NCBI RefSeq assembly: GCF_947251645.1
Contig: NZ_OX366364.1
Coordinates: 558,001-622,000 of the forward strand
Direction: 5' to 3'
DNA from: Wolbachia endosymbiont (group A) of Bibio marci
GTDB lineage: Bacteria > Pseudomonadota > Alphaproteobacteria > Rickettsiales > Anaplasmataceae
DNA length: 64,000 nt
In this document: in pieces, positions 1 through 7,772 of the stretch
How the letters are laid out: each line of letters begins with the position of its first letter
Numbering within the stretch: the stretch's first letter is position 1
Position numbers and translations under genes: made by a program
Notes under the pieces: model-generated
The model's input: the letters and a program-made list of their open reading frames with translations, nothing else
The model's database searches: none
Told to the model about the DNA's origin: nothing

Positions 1-150
1 GAACCGTTTCCTTTCTTGGTCATAGGGACCGTTGGAAAGCAAGGTTCTCTTCTCTTAAATTTATACTGAAAGTTCCGAACAACTGATTGAGCTTTTAGGC
101 TCGTATATAAGACTGGAAAATGCAGTATATGTTATTATTATGGAGGAATT
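1..150 (+). ncRNA. candidate IS110 bridge-RNA-type leader (5' non-coding end of the element)
   Basis: This non-coding leader lies directly upstream of an IS110 recombinase. Bases 1-47 fold as an interrupted hairpin: 1-5 GAACC pairs with 43-47 GGTTC, 11-15 CTTTC with 35-39 GAAAG, and 18-21 GGTC with 27-30 GACC, leaving a five-base loop and two internal loops. IS110-group elements such as IS621 are known to transcribe a structured bridge RNA from this end. Assigning that role here is inference; the element's left boundary may lie outside the window. Confidence 0.35.
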
Positions 151-1122
151 ATGAATTCATCAAATATTATTGCTGGCATTGATGTTAGCAAAAGTAAATT
201 AGATATCCACATTCACCCACTTGAGCATTATAAAATATTTGAAAACAATGTACAATCCATTGATGAAATGCTGGACTTTTTACGTTTGCATAATGTAACC
301 AAAGTTGGTCTTGAGGCAACTGGTGGATACGAAAAATTATGTGCCTATACTTTACTAAGCAATGGTTTTGAGGTGTACGTCATTCAACCTAGATGGGTTA
401 GAGACTATGCTAAAAGCCTTGGTATTACTACAAAAACTGATAAAATAGACTGCAGTATCATTTCACGTTATATCAATAATACAGATATGCGTGTTACTCC
501 TTTAACAGTTGATAATGGTAATATTGATTGCTTGAAACAAAAATTATCTCGTAGAAACCAACTTGTAGAAATAGCAAAAATACAAAAAACCCAAATCCAA
601 CAGGTAACTGATACATCTATAATCAAACAAATAGAGGAGCTTCTCGCGATTTTACGTAATCAAATTAAAACTTTAGAAGATGAAATGATTACATTTATCG
701 ATCAAAACCAAGAGCTTAAAAGAAAATATATATCAATAACTAGCATACCAGGTGTAAGTAAAATCACAGCCATTACTTTGATTTGCTATTTGCCCGAACT
801 TGGAACCCTTCAAGAAAAGCAAATATCTAGCCTTGCAGGACTTGCACCTTTTAATCGAGACAGTGGTTTCAGTAAAGGAAAGAGATGTATTCAGGGCGGT
901 AGATCACAAGTTAGAACGGTTTTACACATGTGTATTCTCAGTGCACAAAAAGTTAATTCTTATATCAACCCTTTCTTTACTAGATTATATAATCAATATA
1001 AAAAGCCATATAAAATTGCTTCCACTGCTGCCATGAGAAAACTGCTTATTCTTGCTAACTCTTTGGTCAGAGACGATAGAGTCTTTACTGAGGAATATAG
1101 TCCTCAGTCTGTTTCTATCTAA
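151..1122 (+). CDS. IS110-family transposase (DEDD recombinase)
   Basis: 323-residue IS110-type recombinase, the usual full length. The N-terminal RuvC-like DEDD domain shows GIDVSKSKLD (first Asp, near residue 11), LEATGGYE (Glu, near 55), and KTDKIDCSIISRY (paired Asp near 97-100). The C-terminal Tnp_IS116/IS110/IS902 domain shows SIPGVSKITAITL, then SLAGLAPFNRDSG carrying the conserved serine. The start is supported by TGGAGG a few bases upstream. The frame is intact, so the copy may be active. IS110 elements make no terminal inverted repeats, so its limits cannot be set here. Confidence 0.93.
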   Translation: MNSSNIIAGIDVSKSKLDIHIHPLEHYKIFENNVQSIDEMLDFLRLHNVTKVGLEATGGYEKLCAYTLLSNGFEVYVIQPRWVRDYAKSLGITTKTDKIDCSIISRYINNTDMRVTPLTVDNGNIDCLKQKLSRRNQLVEIAKIQKTQIQQVTDTSIIKQIEELLAILRNQIKTLEDEMITFIDQNQELKRKYISITSIPGVSKITAITLICYLPELGTLQEKQISSLAGLAPFNRDSGFSKGKRCIQGGRSQVRTVLHMCILSAQKVNSYINPFFTRLYNQYKKPYKIASTAAMRKLLILANSLVRDDRVFTEEYSPQSVSI

Positions 1123-1141
1123 GCTAATTTATGGCAGAGCT

Positions 1142-1183
1142 TGTGGATAAGTACGCTATACAAACTGTAAGTACTTATCCACA
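1142..1183. repeat. perfect 13-bp inverted repeat containing two DnaA-box-like 9-mers
   Basis: TGTGGATAAGTAC (1142-1154) and GTACTTATCCACA (1171-1183) are perfect inverse copies separated by 16 bases, just downstream of the IS110 stop. Each arm contains TTATCCACA, the DnaA-box consensus, on opposite strands. It could be a transcription terminator or end structure of the IS110 element. No other origin features are present, so I do not call an origin. Confidence 0.6.
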
Positions 1184-1280
1184 GCTACACTAGATTAAGA
1201 ATATTTAAATTAAGAGTCATAATATATTGATTTTTTATAAATCTACTAAATTGAAAATTTTTCGATATTTTTCATTTTTT

Positions 1281-1844
1281 TTATTGATTTTTAACACAAC
1301 TGCTATCCGCTTTCTTGGGCAATCCACCTCCACATCTAACACACATCTCAGTGATTATAATATCCAATTTTTGATCATGTTTTTCTACAGGTAAATTTTT
1401 ACAATATTGTTTCTCATAGGCTACACCTATAAATATTTTTCCAAGCGGCCGCAGTTTTTCTATCATTGTATCATACCAACCACCGCCAAAACCTAATCTA
1501 TTGAAATGATCATCAAAAGCAACAACAGGAGTAATGATTGTATCGGGAATTACATCTTCATTTGTTTCGTTCCATCCCTCAAATCTTAGTAACTGATTTT
1601 TATCAGGAATTGCTACTTTATAACCTAAATAGAGCAAACGACACATCAAAGGGACAACATTTATTTCCCCATCCATTGGAATGTAAGCCGCAATTGTTTT
1701 GCCTTTAACGTAACTTAAGTTCTGATTAAAGAGATTAATAAGGGAATTTGCCGCATAACTGGAATAACTTTCATCAATATCTTTTCTTATAGTTCTATAT
1801 TGCTCTCTTATTTCCTTTTTGTGCTGTTTAATATCTTTGAACAT
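1281..1844 (-). CDS. 5-formyltetrahydrofolate cyclo-ligase
   Basis: 187 residues, normal for the family. It converts 5-formyl-THF to 5,10-methenyl-THF with ATP, in cytoplasmic one-carbon metabolism. Visible signatures are the basic N-terminus with KKEIREQYRTIRKDI, the central AAYIPMDGEINVVPL strand, and the diagnostic GFGGGWYDTMIEKL substrate/ATP loop near residues 118-131. The start lies 17 bases inside the end of the upstream oxidoreductase-like gene on the same strand, so the two are probably translationally coupled. The C-terminal tail after IITEMCVRCGG is Cys/Lys-rich and not typical, perhaps a locally altered end. Confidence 0.88.
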   Translation of the reverse strand: MFKDIKQHKKEIREQYRTIRKDIDESYSSYAANSLINLFNQNLSYVKGKTIAAYIPMDGEINVVPLMCRLLYLGYKVAIPDKNQLLRFEGWNETNEDVIPDTIITPVVAFDDHFNRLGFGGGWYDTMIEKLRPLGKIFIGVAYEKQYCKNLPVEKHDQKLDIIITEMCVRCGGGLPKKADSSCVKNQ

Positions 1845-2448
1845 GATCTATCCATTTTGCAGTGAGTTTTTCTTGTAAACTATTTTGCTTCAAGCGCTCA
1901 CTTAAAAAGTCAAAGTCAATAAATTCCATATCCTGGTCTTGATTACTGCAGCTATAAACAAAACTCCTTTCTCCTGTTTCCGTATTTATATGTTGCTGCA
2001 CACACTGAGCACAGATTTCTTTCATCATACACTGCATAGGAGAATTAACTGATGATATTGCTATGTGGCCTGATTTCAGATATGGCTTTAAAATTGTTTT
2101 TCTAGCTTCATTCACAGCTTTCATCATTTTATCAGAACCAATAGTGATAATTTTATCTATAGCGTTCAAATTAATACCTAATCTTCCTTGTTGATAAGAG
2201 ACTATTGCATCAACTATATTACCATGAAAGGATTTATCTTGATCTCTGCTTGTTTCTATCAATCCTTCTTCACATGCCCAAACTACTGCATTTGATGCAC
2301 GTTCTATCAGTGCTCGTTTAAATACATCACTTAACTTCTTATAGCCAGCAAAGTACAAAACCTTGTTATTATTTTCAAGACATGCCTTCCCTATCGAAAA
2401 TAACACTGCATTTCCAACTCCACCACCAATTAGCATTATATTCTTCAT
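1828..2448 (-). CDS. PyrK-like FAD/NAD electron-transfer protein, possibly the C-terminal part of a larger oxidoreductase
   Basis: 206 residues. The N-terminus has a nucleotide-binding turn, MLIGGGVGNAVLFSIGKA, of the kind found in the NAD-binding half of ferredoxin-reductase/PyrK proteins. Near residue 141 a cysteine cluster (MQCMMKEICAQC, then a further Cys after about 17 residues) resembles the PyrK 2Fe-2S ligand set, although the first gap is one residue longer. The FAD-binding beta-barrel expected before the NAD domain is absent, and a stop codon lies two codons upstream of the start. It may therefore be the surviving tail of a longer fused oxidoreductase. The specific substrate is unknown. 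Confidence 0.5.
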   Translation of the reverse strand: MKNIMLIGGGVGNAVLFSIGKACLENNNKVLYFAGYKKLSDVFKRALIERASNAVVWACEEGLIETSRDQDKSFHGNIVDAIVSYQQGRLGINLNAIDKIITIGSDKMMKAVNEARKTILKPYLKSGHIAISSVNSPMQCMMKEICAQCVQQHINTETGERSFVYSCSNQDQDMEFIDFDFLSERLKQNSLQEKLTAKWIDHVQRY

Positions 2449-2543
2449 GTGCTATTTTAACTATATTTGTTCAAATTTTTTGAAATTTTATAGAACAAAG
2501 TAATTTTCGCACACAAAGACAGAGACAAGGACACTCTCTGACT

Positions 2544-3698
2544 TCAACTATACCGATAACTGACAGCTGCATTTTTACGCATATCATCTAATAACAAGTT
2601 GCTTTGTATCATAATCTTTTGTTGGTACATCTGCTGTTTAATTGCTTCTATACCCGCTACATTACTCTTGATATCACACAACATCATTAACTTTGCAGTG
2701 CCATTTTCTCTCAATTCTACTATTTCATTCACACTTGTTTTACTAAATAAAATCTGTAAATCAGGATTTAAATCTCGCATTTTTATTTCAAATTCTTTTG
2801 CGTTTGGCAGCTTAAAATTATCTGCCAATTTATCAAAATTTAAACAATTAACTTTTTGCTCCTTTAAACTATCTAATAAACTTTCTGAACCTTCAACCAC
2901 AATCTGTTTTAATTTTAAAGTGCTTTCCAGCAGTGCATGATTAAGTTGTACTTTATCTATTACTTTTATAACAGAGTAACCTTCACTAAAACTAACTGGA
3001 CCTGCTATATCGCTGATTTCTAATCCTTCTAAAACGCCCTTGAGTTTGCCTTTCAGCTGACTTAAATTAACTGTTGCTTTACGTATCTTTATTGGAGATT
3101 CTGGAATAAAGTCATCATTACTATTACGTAATTTTTTTACTAAATCTTCAGCTATACCATAAACGTCCTTGTCTTTTTGATCAGGAATTATAAACTCTTG
3201 GAACGTGATAAGATAATCCGGCTTTTCTGTTTGCCTTTTTACATCATCTACTTCTTTATCGCTTATATTAATAAATGGCACAATTCTTACTTCAATAATT
3301 TTGCTCCATAGTAACTGACATTTTATTTGTTTTCTTAAAATACTAAGATCCATATTATGCTTCTCTATGTATTGATCAACTTCATTAGCCTTAAGTTTAA
3401 AACTTTGGGTTAAAAATAACATGACAGCATTATCTAACTCCTCGTTGCTCAATTTTATATTCAGCCTCTGCGCTTCATTGATAATGATAATTTCGTCTAT
3501 TAGTTCCCTAAGAATTTGAGGCTTTGCTTCTTTTTGATTAACACTTTGAGTGCCAAATAATGAATTTATAAAGTTGATGCGTTTTTCGATATCTAAATTT
3601 GAAATTGGCTCGCCATTTACATCTGCAATAATTTCAATCTCGGTTGCAAGCAACCTAAGTGGCAACACTATCAACAGTAAAATTAGTATTTTATGCAT
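2544..3698 (-). CDS. SurA-like periplasmic chaperone / peptidyl-prolyl isomerase family protein
   Basis: 384 residues from the ATG at 3698. I prefer this start to an upstream one because it begins a clean signal peptide, MHKILILLLIVLPLRLLA, with cleavage before TEIE. The mature N-terminus (IIADVNGEPISNLDIEKRINF, then LRELIDEIIIINEAQRLNI) is a SurA_N-type chaperone domain. The middle and C-terminal parts (for example GPVSFSEGYSVIKVIDKVQ) resemble degenerate parvulin repeats without a clear active site. It probably helps fold outer-membrane proteins in the periplasm. Orthology to surA itself is not certain. Confidence 0.65.
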   Translation of the reverse strand: MHKILILLLIVLPLRLLATEIEIIADVNGEPISNLDIEKRINFINSLFGTQSVNQKEAKPQILRELIDEIIIINEAQRLNIKLSNEELDNAVMLFLTQSFKLKANEVDQYIEKHNMDLSILRKQIKCQLLWSKIIEVRIVPFINISDKEVDDVKRQTEKPDYLITFQEFIIPDQKDKDVYGIAEDLVKKLRNSNDDFIPESPIKIRKATVNLSQLKGKLKGVLEGLEISDIAGPVSFSEGYSVIKVIDKVQLNHALLESTLKLKQIVVEGSESLLDSLKEQKVNCLNFDKLADNFKLPNAKEFEIKMRDLNPDLQILFSKTSVNEIVELRENGTAKLMMLCDIKSNVAGIEAIKQQMYQQKIMIQSNLLLDDMRKNAAVSYRYS

Positions 3699-3874
3699 AT
3701 AAGTAAGGTTAATAACCAATTCTATAATAAATACTGAGTCAATGCTAGCCAACTTTTTAATAGTGATCTCAGTGACAATGGAAATAAAAACCATTGCAAC
3801 AAAATCAGGTACGCTGGTAAATAGGCTAAAAACATGCTAATATAGCGAATTTAGACCGTGCTCAAAACAGTATA

Positions 3875-3965
3875 CGGAAGGAGAGGGATTCGAACCCTCG
3901 ATACGACTTTTCAATCGTATAACGGTTTAGCAAACCGCCGCCTTCAGCCGCTCGGCCACCCTTCC
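3875..3965 (-). tRNA. tRNA-Ser (anticodon GCU)
   Basis: Reading the minus strand, a 91-base class II tRNA folds completely. The acceptor stem is GGAAGGG paired with TCCTTCC and discriminator G. The D arm contains GCCGAGCGGCTGAAGG, the anticodon arm is GCGGT-TTGCTAA-ACCGT (anticodon GCT), a long variable arm is TACGA/TCGTA, and the T arm contains GGGTTCGAATCCC. The long variable arm and G73 fit serine. CCA is not encoded. Confidence 0.95.
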
Positions 3966-4195
3966 AAATTTAGAACCTAAAGATTATATAATACCAAGAC
4001 CTCTACCACCTGTCTAATGCTTTTAACAGCAACATTTTTCCGAACAACTGTAATTTTTAGATCTGTGGTACAAAAATCTATAGCTAACCCAAGAAAGGTT
4101 TCCCTACGTCATACCGCAATTCATTCCACAACTGTACAAACATTACAATTTGAGCCTACCAGAAGAATATCATCCCAGTGCCCAGACACTAGGAT
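3966..4195. repeat. palindromic-repeat cluster, target of the first IS5 insertion
   Basis: Non-coding sequence containing fragments of the window's recurring repeats (CTACGTCATACCGC, CATCCCAGTG). It ends at CACTAGGAT, which looks like the left target duplication of the adjacent IS. CCACAACTGTAC here and GTACAGTTGTG near 5455 are inverted, so the IS appears to sit within one palindromic repeat. No convincing coding frame. Confidence 0.55.
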
Positions 4196-5284
4196 GGCTT
4201 TGTTGCATAGCAACCGAAAAAATCTGGTGGCTACTGACAAAATTCATTATAAATAACCATTTAACTGTTGAAGAAAAAATATGCCACAGAAAATGAAAGT
4301 CAGTAACCAAAATGAATATAACAAATTTCTCCAGGAAAGAGGAAATATTTTTCATTATATCAATGAAGCCATAGAAAATTGGTATGAAAATAGTCCAAAA
4401 ATGCAAGGCGGCAACTATATTTACAGTGATAAAGTTGTGATTTTGGTGCATATAATTGTCAATCTTTTTAGAATTGGTTTAAGACAAACGGTGGGGTTTA
4501 TAAAAGGATATATGCAACAAATAGGAAGAGATTTAGCAGTTATCAGCTATTCACAAGCATCAAGAAGGTTTAAGAAACTTAATATTAAGATCAATGATTG
4601 CAGAATTGATAAAAATAATATGGAAGACATCGAAATTGCTATAGATAGTACAGGTATCAGCATTTACAACAATACCCCTGGTCACAGCAAGGAAAATAGC
4701 GCTGACAGAAAATATCGTGGCTATGAACAGACAAGAAAATTGCATGTAATGTTGAATATAAACAGCAAAAAAGCCATAGCTGTAAAATACAGTAACGGTG
4801 TCTACTCTGATCACTATGGAGCTTGCGATTTGCTTAAAGAAGTTAATTTTCAGCATGTCATAAAAGCACTATATGCAGATAGGGCATATGATAGGCACAA
4901 GTTTTACAAATTGTGTCACGAATATGATATAAAGGCAAAAATTCCACCAATAAACAATGCGGCAGAACATCCAGAAATAGATTATATGTCTGACAGAAAT
5001 GCTGCTATTAGGTTAATAAAGTTATACGGTGAAGATGGCGTGAAAGAATGGAAAAAAGAAGTAAATTATGGGAAAAGATCTTATATTGAAGGGTTTTTCT
5101 CAAGATTAAAGCAAATATTTGGATTCAGCTTTAGGAATAAATCCGAAGTAAATCGCGAAAAAGAATTGCTGATTAAGTGCTATTTGCTTAATCAATTTAC
5201 TGAAATTGGTATGGCTAAATTTGAAATGGCTACATGATATTTATCGTAAATTACTACCAGTATAAGGTGCGATGCAACAAAGCC
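4196..5284 (+). mobile_element. IS5-family (IS903-type) insertion sequence, copy 1
   Basis: 1,089 bp bounded by terminal inverted repeats starting GGCTTTGTTGCAT. It is flanked by CACTAGGAT on the left and CACTGGGAT on the right, a 9-bp target duplication with one mismatch; 9 bp is the usual IS903-group value. The sequence is nearly identical to the copy at 7773-8861, with two substitutions noticed in the transposase gene. Confidence 0.92.
4281..5237 (+). CDS. IS5-family transposase, copy 1
   Basis: 318-residue DDE transposase filling the element. The N-terminal DUF4372/DDE-linker region resembles IS903 (NKFLQERGNIFHYINEAIENWY). The catalytic core shows IAIDSTG (first Asp, near 116), ALYADRAYD (second Asp, near 197) and YGKRSYIEGFFSRLKQIFG with the Y-x-E glutamate near 273. 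One residue differs from copy 2 (Asp instead of Asn in the SADRKYRGYEQ segment). The frame is intact, so the element could be active. Confidence 0.93.
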   Translation: MPQKMKVSNQNEYNKFLQERGNIFHYINEAIENWYENSPKMQGGNYIYSDKVVILVHIIVNLFRIGLRQTVGFIKGYMQQIGRDLAVISYSQASRRFKKLNIKINDCRIDKNNMEDIEIAIDSTGISIYNNTPGHSKENSADRKYRGYEQTRKLHVMLNINSKKAIAVKYSNGVYSDHYGACDLLKEVNFQHVIKALYADRAYDRHKFYKLCHEYDIKAKIPPINNAAEHPEIDYMSDRNAAIRLIKLYGEDGVKEWKKEVNYGKRSYIEGFFSRLKQIFGFSFRNKSEVNREKELLIKCYLLNQFTEIGMAKFEMAT

Positions 5285-5570
5285 CACTGGGATCCAGGAA
5301 TTTTGATTGGGCACTAAGTTGGTAAGCATAAAAGTGGCTGATCTTGTGTTAAAACACAACGTTCTTGATGAGATTACGGCAAGGCTGGATTCCAGTGTCA
5401 AGCACTGGAATGACACCATTTGCTGTGCAGTTTACCTTCAAGAATGAATGTTCGTACAGTTGTGCGCGGTATCTCAGCATAGATTCCGCTAACAAGTAGC
5501 GGAATGACGAATTTGTTGTTTTTCAAATTGTAGGCAAACCTAAGCCACTTTAGCTATAAATCAATAAAAA
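5285..5570. repeat. palindromic-repeat cluster
   Basis: Non-coding. It holds GGATTCCAGTGTCAAGCACTGGAATGAC-type hairpin material, where TTCCAGTG and CACTGGAA form the arms, and a TTCCGCTA...TAGCGGAA hairpin near 5485-5505. Both motifs recur near 7500, 18400, 22480 and 25970. I see no gene here. Confidence 0.6.
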
Positions 5571-6077
5571 CTAATTTCTGCTTTTTTCAATAATTTTCTT
5601 TACTTCTTCTACACCAACCCATTCTCCAACTGCTACTGTTTTTCCCTTTTCTAGATCTTTATAATGAGAAAAGAAATGAGCAATTTTATCTAGTAGGTTT
5701 TTAGATAAGTCAGAATAGTCCTTTATATTGTCATAATAGCTATCAACACTGGAAACAGGCACTGCTAATATTTTCTCATCTTCTCCTTTTTCATCTTTAG
5801 TGAGTAATGCGCCTATTGGACGCACCGATATTAAAACACTAGATGCTAAGGGAAATTGAGTTAGCACCAAAACATCCACAGGATCACCATCACCTGCGCA
5901 GGTATTTGGTATAAACCCATAATTGCAAGGATAAGTCATTGAGGTAGATAAAAATCTGTCAACTTGTAACAACCCAAGCTCTTTATTAAATTCATACTTT
6001 ACAGGCTCAGCATTTGCACTTATTTCAATTACCACATTCACCGCATTTGGTCCCGCTGTTATTTTACTTAAATCCAT
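5571..6077 (-). CDS. ppa: inorganic pyrophosphatase
   Basis: 168-residue family I soluble pyrophosphatase. It hydrolyses pyrophosphate to two phosphates and so drives nucleic-acid and aminoacyl-tRNA synthesis. The metal-binding signature is clear: GDGDPVDVLVLT near residues 65-76, preceded by the family segment STSMTYPCNYGFIPNT. The substrate-binding EFNKELGLLQVDRFL and the C-terminal FSHYKDLEKGK are also conserved. The start is at a solo ATG preceded by AAGAGGTGA (reading the minus strand). The gene is short-spaced from the neighbour at 6123 but probably independent of it. Confidence 0.95.
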   Translation of the reverse strand: MDLSKITAGPNAVNVVIEISANAEPVKYEFNKELGLLQVDRFLSTSMTYPCNYGFIPNTCAGDGDPVDVLVLTQFPLASSVLISVRPIGALLTKDEKGEDEKILAVPVSSVDSYYDNIKDYSDLSKNLLDKIAHFFSHYKDLEKGKTVAVGEWVGVEEVKKIIEKSRN

Positions 6078-6122
6078 AAATCACCTCTTAACTTAAGAAT
6101 AAGCATTATACAATATGTGCTT

Positions 6123-7361
6123 TTAAGTTGCTACATTTATAGCTTGTTTTGCATGGAGCGGTTCTAATTTTTTATTCTGCACATCATCGACTGTTGAAAG
6201 CGGTGGTTCCTGTGATAATTGAAATAAAGCATATACTATTACAACAGTAAGCACTGCAGCAATTACTAGATTAACAAAATTATCCTGTGGTAGAACACTT
6301 TTTATTGGATTAAATAATTTTTGCTCCATAAGGAAATAATCAGCAACATATAACCCAACAGATAATACAAACACACCTAAAATAAGTTTACAGACTGTGT
6401 TTTTATGGTCTTTTTCTTTTTTCTTGCTGACAATGAAATTTGGCCTACATTTATTCTCTTCTTGTGGCACTGAGTAGTATATATTTTTAGGGCTCGTTAC
6501 TAATTGTTCAAATTCATCACTATTTTGGTTTTTTAACAGTTGCTCTAGGGTGTTTTTTGTATTTACAGGATATATTAATCCATCCATTTTTAATTCTTTC
6601 TCTTGTCGATCCACATTCTCATGGTTGATTGTATATTTGATGGTTCCATCTCTACTTGATAATCCGATCATGTGTAGTTTGCCAGCCAAGAACATTATAT
6701 AGCTCTCTATTAACTGATTCTCACATATCTCTAATACTTCTCTTTTTACTGTTTTGTTAGATGACGAAAGTTCTTTATAGTGACCACCCAAAGAAAAGAA
6801 CAATGCTATATCTTTATCTGCTTTTATGTCATGAATGGAATAATAGCTGCTGATAACGCACTTATTTAATGCAAATTCTCTGTCATATTTGTTTAATGTA
6901 TTTCCTTCACTTAGTAACTTTCTAAGACCAATGAGTACTTTATTTTCAAAATCTTCTTCTGTTTTAAATATTGGTTCTCTCTTTGGACTTGCTAAGATGT
7001 TAAGTAAATCTAATTTACTTCCATCTACTACTTCATTTATATCTCTATTTAACTCAGACCCTTTAATAACTTCATATATTTTATCTATGACATCTTTAGT
7101 ATTCAGGTTATTGTTTTCACTAAGTATCTTATAAGCTTGAGCATAAATTAAAAACAGCCCTTGTAGACTAAACTTTAAGTTAAAATATTCATCTAATGGC
7201 TCCCCCTCTTTTTTAATGAATGCAGACAAACCAAAATGATTTCTGTGGTCCATACTACGATCTAAGTCAGCATGTTGAAAGCCACCTAAAAAAATAAACA
7301 AAGTCTCTAATAAATTACCCTTGCCAACAATTTTTATTAATTCTTCAACTTCTTTAACCAT
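6123..7361 (-). CDS. hypothetical protein with two C-terminal membrane segments
   Basis: 412 residues; family not recognised. The first about 320 residues are hydrophilic and helical with no signal peptide. Two transmembrane helices follow, around residues 325-346 (CKLILGVFVLSVGLYVADYF) and 364-384 (NLVIAAVLTVVIVYALFQL). The predicted form is a cytoplasmic domain tail-anchored in the inner membrane. It lies 45 bases upstream of ppa on the same strand, so co-transcription is possible. No catalytic motif seen. Confidence 0.75.
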   Translation of the reverse strand: MVKEVEELIKIVGKGNLLETLFIFLGGFQHADLDRSMDHRNHFGLSAFIKKEGEPLDEYFNLKFSLQGLFLIYAQAYKILSENNNLNTKDVIDKIYEVIKGSELNRDINEVVDGSKLDLLNILASPKREPIFKTEEDFENKVLIGLRKLLSEGNTLNKYDREFALNKCVISSYYSIHDIKADKDIALFFSLGGHYKELSSSNKTVKREVLEICENQLIESYIMFLAGKLHMIGLSSRDGTIKYTINHENVDRQEKELKMDGLIYPVNTKNTLEQLLKNQNSDEFEQLVTSPKNIYYSVPQEENKCRPNFIVSKKKEKDHKNTVCKLILGVFVLSVGLYVADYFLMEQKLFNPIKSVLPQDNFVNLVIAAVLTVVIVYALFQLSQEPPLSTVDDVQNKKLEPLHAKQAINVAT

Positions 7362-7380
7362 TGCTAAAACCTATAATATT

Positions 7381-7772
7381 CTACTTTATAGTATAAGGGA
7401 TATATGGCAAAATAGCAATAAATGTTATTAAACTTCTTGCATAACCCAAACTAAGTAGAAAAAGGTATAGCTATACCGCCGCGGTATCTCTAGATCCCGC
7501 TAACACGTAGCGGGATGACGGTTATCAGGCTAGCTGTCATCCCAGTGCGTGAAGGTGGAATCTAGTTTCACTTTATGATGGTGTCATTCCAGTCTGGAAT
7601 CCAGGAAAAAGAATAGCGATGCAACAAAGCCCACTGGGATCCAGCCTTTTCATCCAAGACGGCAGCGCCTCCTTCTTCTGTCATCCCAGTGTCCAGAGGT
7701 GTCATCCCAGTGCGTGACACTGGGATCTAGCCTTTATTATTTGGTTGAAATTAAGTCTTCTGGATCCCAGTG
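7381..7772. repeat. palindromic-repeat cluster carrying an orphan IS end
   Basis: About 390 bases without a gene. It contains CGCCGCGGTATCTC, the hairpin ATCCCGCTAACACGTAGCGGGAT (arms ATCCCGCTA/TAGCGGGAT), several CATCCCAGTG and CACTGGGAT copies in both orientations, and a solo IS terminus at 7614-7631. The same motif family occupies the other repeat clusters in this window. Confidence 0.7.
7614..7631. mobile_element. orphan terminal inverted repeat of the IS5-type/MITE family
   Basis: TAGCGATGCAACAAAGCC is identical to the 18-bp right end of the small element at 38846-39171. It is followed by CACTGGGAT, the preferred target motif. No matching left end lies nearby, so this is a deletion remnant. 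Confidence 0.7.

Noticed and set aside
1142..1183. Replication origin
   Set aside because: Two DnaA-box-like 9-mers but no cluster, no AT-rich unwinding element or origin-linked genes, and direct contact with an IS.
4170..5419. Minus-strand open frames within IS copy 1 and its right flank (also repeated in copy 2)
   Set aside because: They are antisense to the transposase gene with its conserved catalytic motifs, and hydrophobic by reverse-complement bias.
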